Position numbers and translations under genes: made by a program. The notes beneath the pieces were generated by a model. The model was not told the origin of the DNA, did not search any database, and saw only the letters and a list, made by a program, of their open reading frames with translations. 64,000 nucleotides of DNA from Natronoglycomyces albus (GTDB lineage Bacteria > Actinomycetota > Actinomycetes > Mycobacteriales > Micromonosporaceae): positions 372,001-436,000 of the forward strand of contig NZ_CP070496.1 in assembly GCF_016925535.1 (NCBI RefSeq), read 5' to 3'. Shown here piece after piece: positions 62,780 through 64,000 of this stretch (positions within the stretch are counted from its first letter, which is position 1; each line of letters opens with the position of its first letter).

Positions 62780-64000
62780 GGTGGTGGGTGCCTTCCTTGT
62801 ATTCACGCTGCCGAGTTGCGCTGGCCACAGAAACTGCCTCGAGCGACACGTCGCGTGGTCGGCCAGAGGATCCCGCGAACCTCGACGCTGGGTGGAGGAC
62901 CACCTCGCATCCGGTCACCGACCGGGTTACCTCAGCCTCTAGAGGCCCTGGGGCCTGCCCTCGACGAGCCCGCGCCAGCGTCACTGACTCGAACGTAGTC
63001 GCCCTGAGAGTTGCCCTAGAGGCGAGGTGACGACGTGTTATGACGCCTGAGCAGGTCCTCGACGTGGTTTGCCGAGTCTGGCGGCTGTGAACTAGTGAGA
63101 AACCGACCTGGTTTCACCCGTATTGCTCACCCTCCGCTGCCCTGAAAAGGGCTGGTGTCGCTCGCGCTGGGTCCTGTGTGGGGAGCCAGAGGCAATGCGT
63201 CGTTATTGTCAACGACTATTGCTGTGCATCGATACAGTCAGCCTAGCCCGCGCCGCGAGCTCATGTTTGTTTCGGCCCACTAACTGTGGGCCAGCAGGTT
63301 CGTCGCACCTCAAAAGCGCGCGATGACTACACCGTAGCGGCTGCCGCCGCGCAGCTCAGGGGCGGCAGCCAGCAAACGCGGCCATCGTGACGCAAGAGGA
63401 AAACTGTGAATCATGAGCTTCACGACAGTCGCTTGCCCGGTCGGTCATAGTCGTAGTGGGCAAGCCCATGACTTAGTTGAGTCTGCGCGCCCAGAGGGTT
63501 GTCTCACGGTGGCCCAGCGGTGTCCCTCCGCCCATCTGAGCGCGGTAAATGGCTGTTCTGTGGCCCGGCGAACCTGCCTACCCGGGACCTTCTCCCGGTA
63601 ACATCTCGGCGTACCCACATTGGGGCTCGCACCGCCTGATGGGGCGGCCTGGCCACCGAGTGCGGGCACCTCAGGCGAAGAAGGGAAGTGTTGAGTGCGA
63701 CCGCTGGCCCCCAAACCAGAATCAAGCCAGCGGAATCGGGCAAAATCGCACGTTGAGCTCTCAACTGGGGTCGCCTGAGCGTTGTTGGATCACCACGGCC
63801 AGATGCGGGCCGTGGCACAGGGCCGCCGACCGGGCAGTGAATCGAACCATTCGAGCGCGGTTGCGTTCACCTCCCCAGAGCAGGGCCACATACCGAGCCG
63901 TCAAACATAACCTTTAGCCCCCACCGTCAAACACTGCCGTGACGAAAGGCTTGTGGCGAAAACTCACAACAATGCTTTAAGGCAATGCCCCACGACTCAA
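62780..64000. other. right-end region without a supported gene
   Basis: 1.2 kb. It should contain the promoter of the tmk fusion at the left. Several frames of 60-120 codons are open, but none has a ribosome binding site together with protein-like composition. Hairpins are present near 62939 (GAGGCCCTGGGGCCTG) and 63581 (ACCCGGGA / TCCCGGT). The usual topA neighbour is not in view. Confidence 0.5.

Noticed and set aside
63123-63917. Open frames of 60-120 codons at the right end
   Set aside because: Composition looks random, with no ribosome binding site and no recognised motif.

Overview
The window is a GC-rich actinobacterial chromosome segment. Lsr2, the FHA / PP2C phosphatase / RodA-FtsW / PBP / PknA / PknB cluster, the HBHA-type gene behind an XRE regulator, the DUF3180 protein after folK and the MFS-thymidylate kinase fusion all fit Actinomycetota. 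The gene set and the acidic stretches in surface proteins suggest a Glycomycetaceae or Micromonosporales-like organism, but that is an inference from gene content and not a placement.

Layout. 0-3.2 kb: a UvrA-like ABC protein cut by the left edge, divergent from a TetR regulator, with paired operator-like palindromes between them. 3.7-9.3 kb: tRNA-Arg, two fluoride channel genes, glpD, a six-helix membrane protein with a voltage-sensor look but no pore signature, then folB-folK-DUF3180. 9.5-15.2 kb: two tandem permease-like membrane proteins, a DeoR regulator divergent from nagA, and a DUF4190 membrane protein. 16-21.2 kb: 4-hydroxyphenylpyruvate dioxygenase, an RDD protein, a HisC-like aminotransferase, and an HBHA-like gene with its XRE partner. 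21.6-33.8 kb: the cell-wall growth and Ser/Thr phosphorylation cluster fhaA, fhaB, pstP, rodA/ftsW, two tandem pbpA genes, pknA and pknB. 34-41 kb: clpC, lsr2 and lysS on the minus strand, with 1.6 kb of mostly non-coding DNA between lsr2 and lysS. 41.4-50 kb: a methyltransferase, a MEMO-family protein with its radical SAM partner, fumarylacetoacetase divergent from homogentisate dioxygenase, and an M20 amidohydrolase. 50.3-57.8 kb: a YajQ protein, tRNA-Tyr, a methyltransferase, a TPR protein, and the most unusual part of the window. 57.9-62.8 kb: a membrane metallophosphoesterase, holB and the MFS-tmk fusion. The last 1.2 kb shows no convincing gene.

The strongest candidate for an unusual system is at 53.5-57.8 kb. 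A 121-residue protein with an amphipathic N-terminal region and a C-terminal amyloid-like motif is divergent, across 84 bp, from a STAND (NB-ARC plus TPR) NTPase whose first 40 residues carry a related motif. This arrangement matches the known logic of bacterial amyloid-signalling immune or cell-death pairs. Next to it, a glycosyltransferase-like gene has nine copies of a 7-bp repeat in its first codons, so a change in copy number would shift the frame; this looks like a phase-variable switch.

A ~100-bp dispersed repeat with inverted ends occurs five times in intergenic DNA (3.5, 15.6, 39.0, 53.4 and 59.3 kb). Tyrosine catabolism is split: hppD lies at 16 kb and hmgA/fahA at 45-47.7 kb, and no maleylacetoacetate isomerase is visible. 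Two perfect DnaA-box 9-mers at 20.1 and 22.5 kb fit with the fhaA-pknB cluster usually lying near the replication origin in Actinobacteria.
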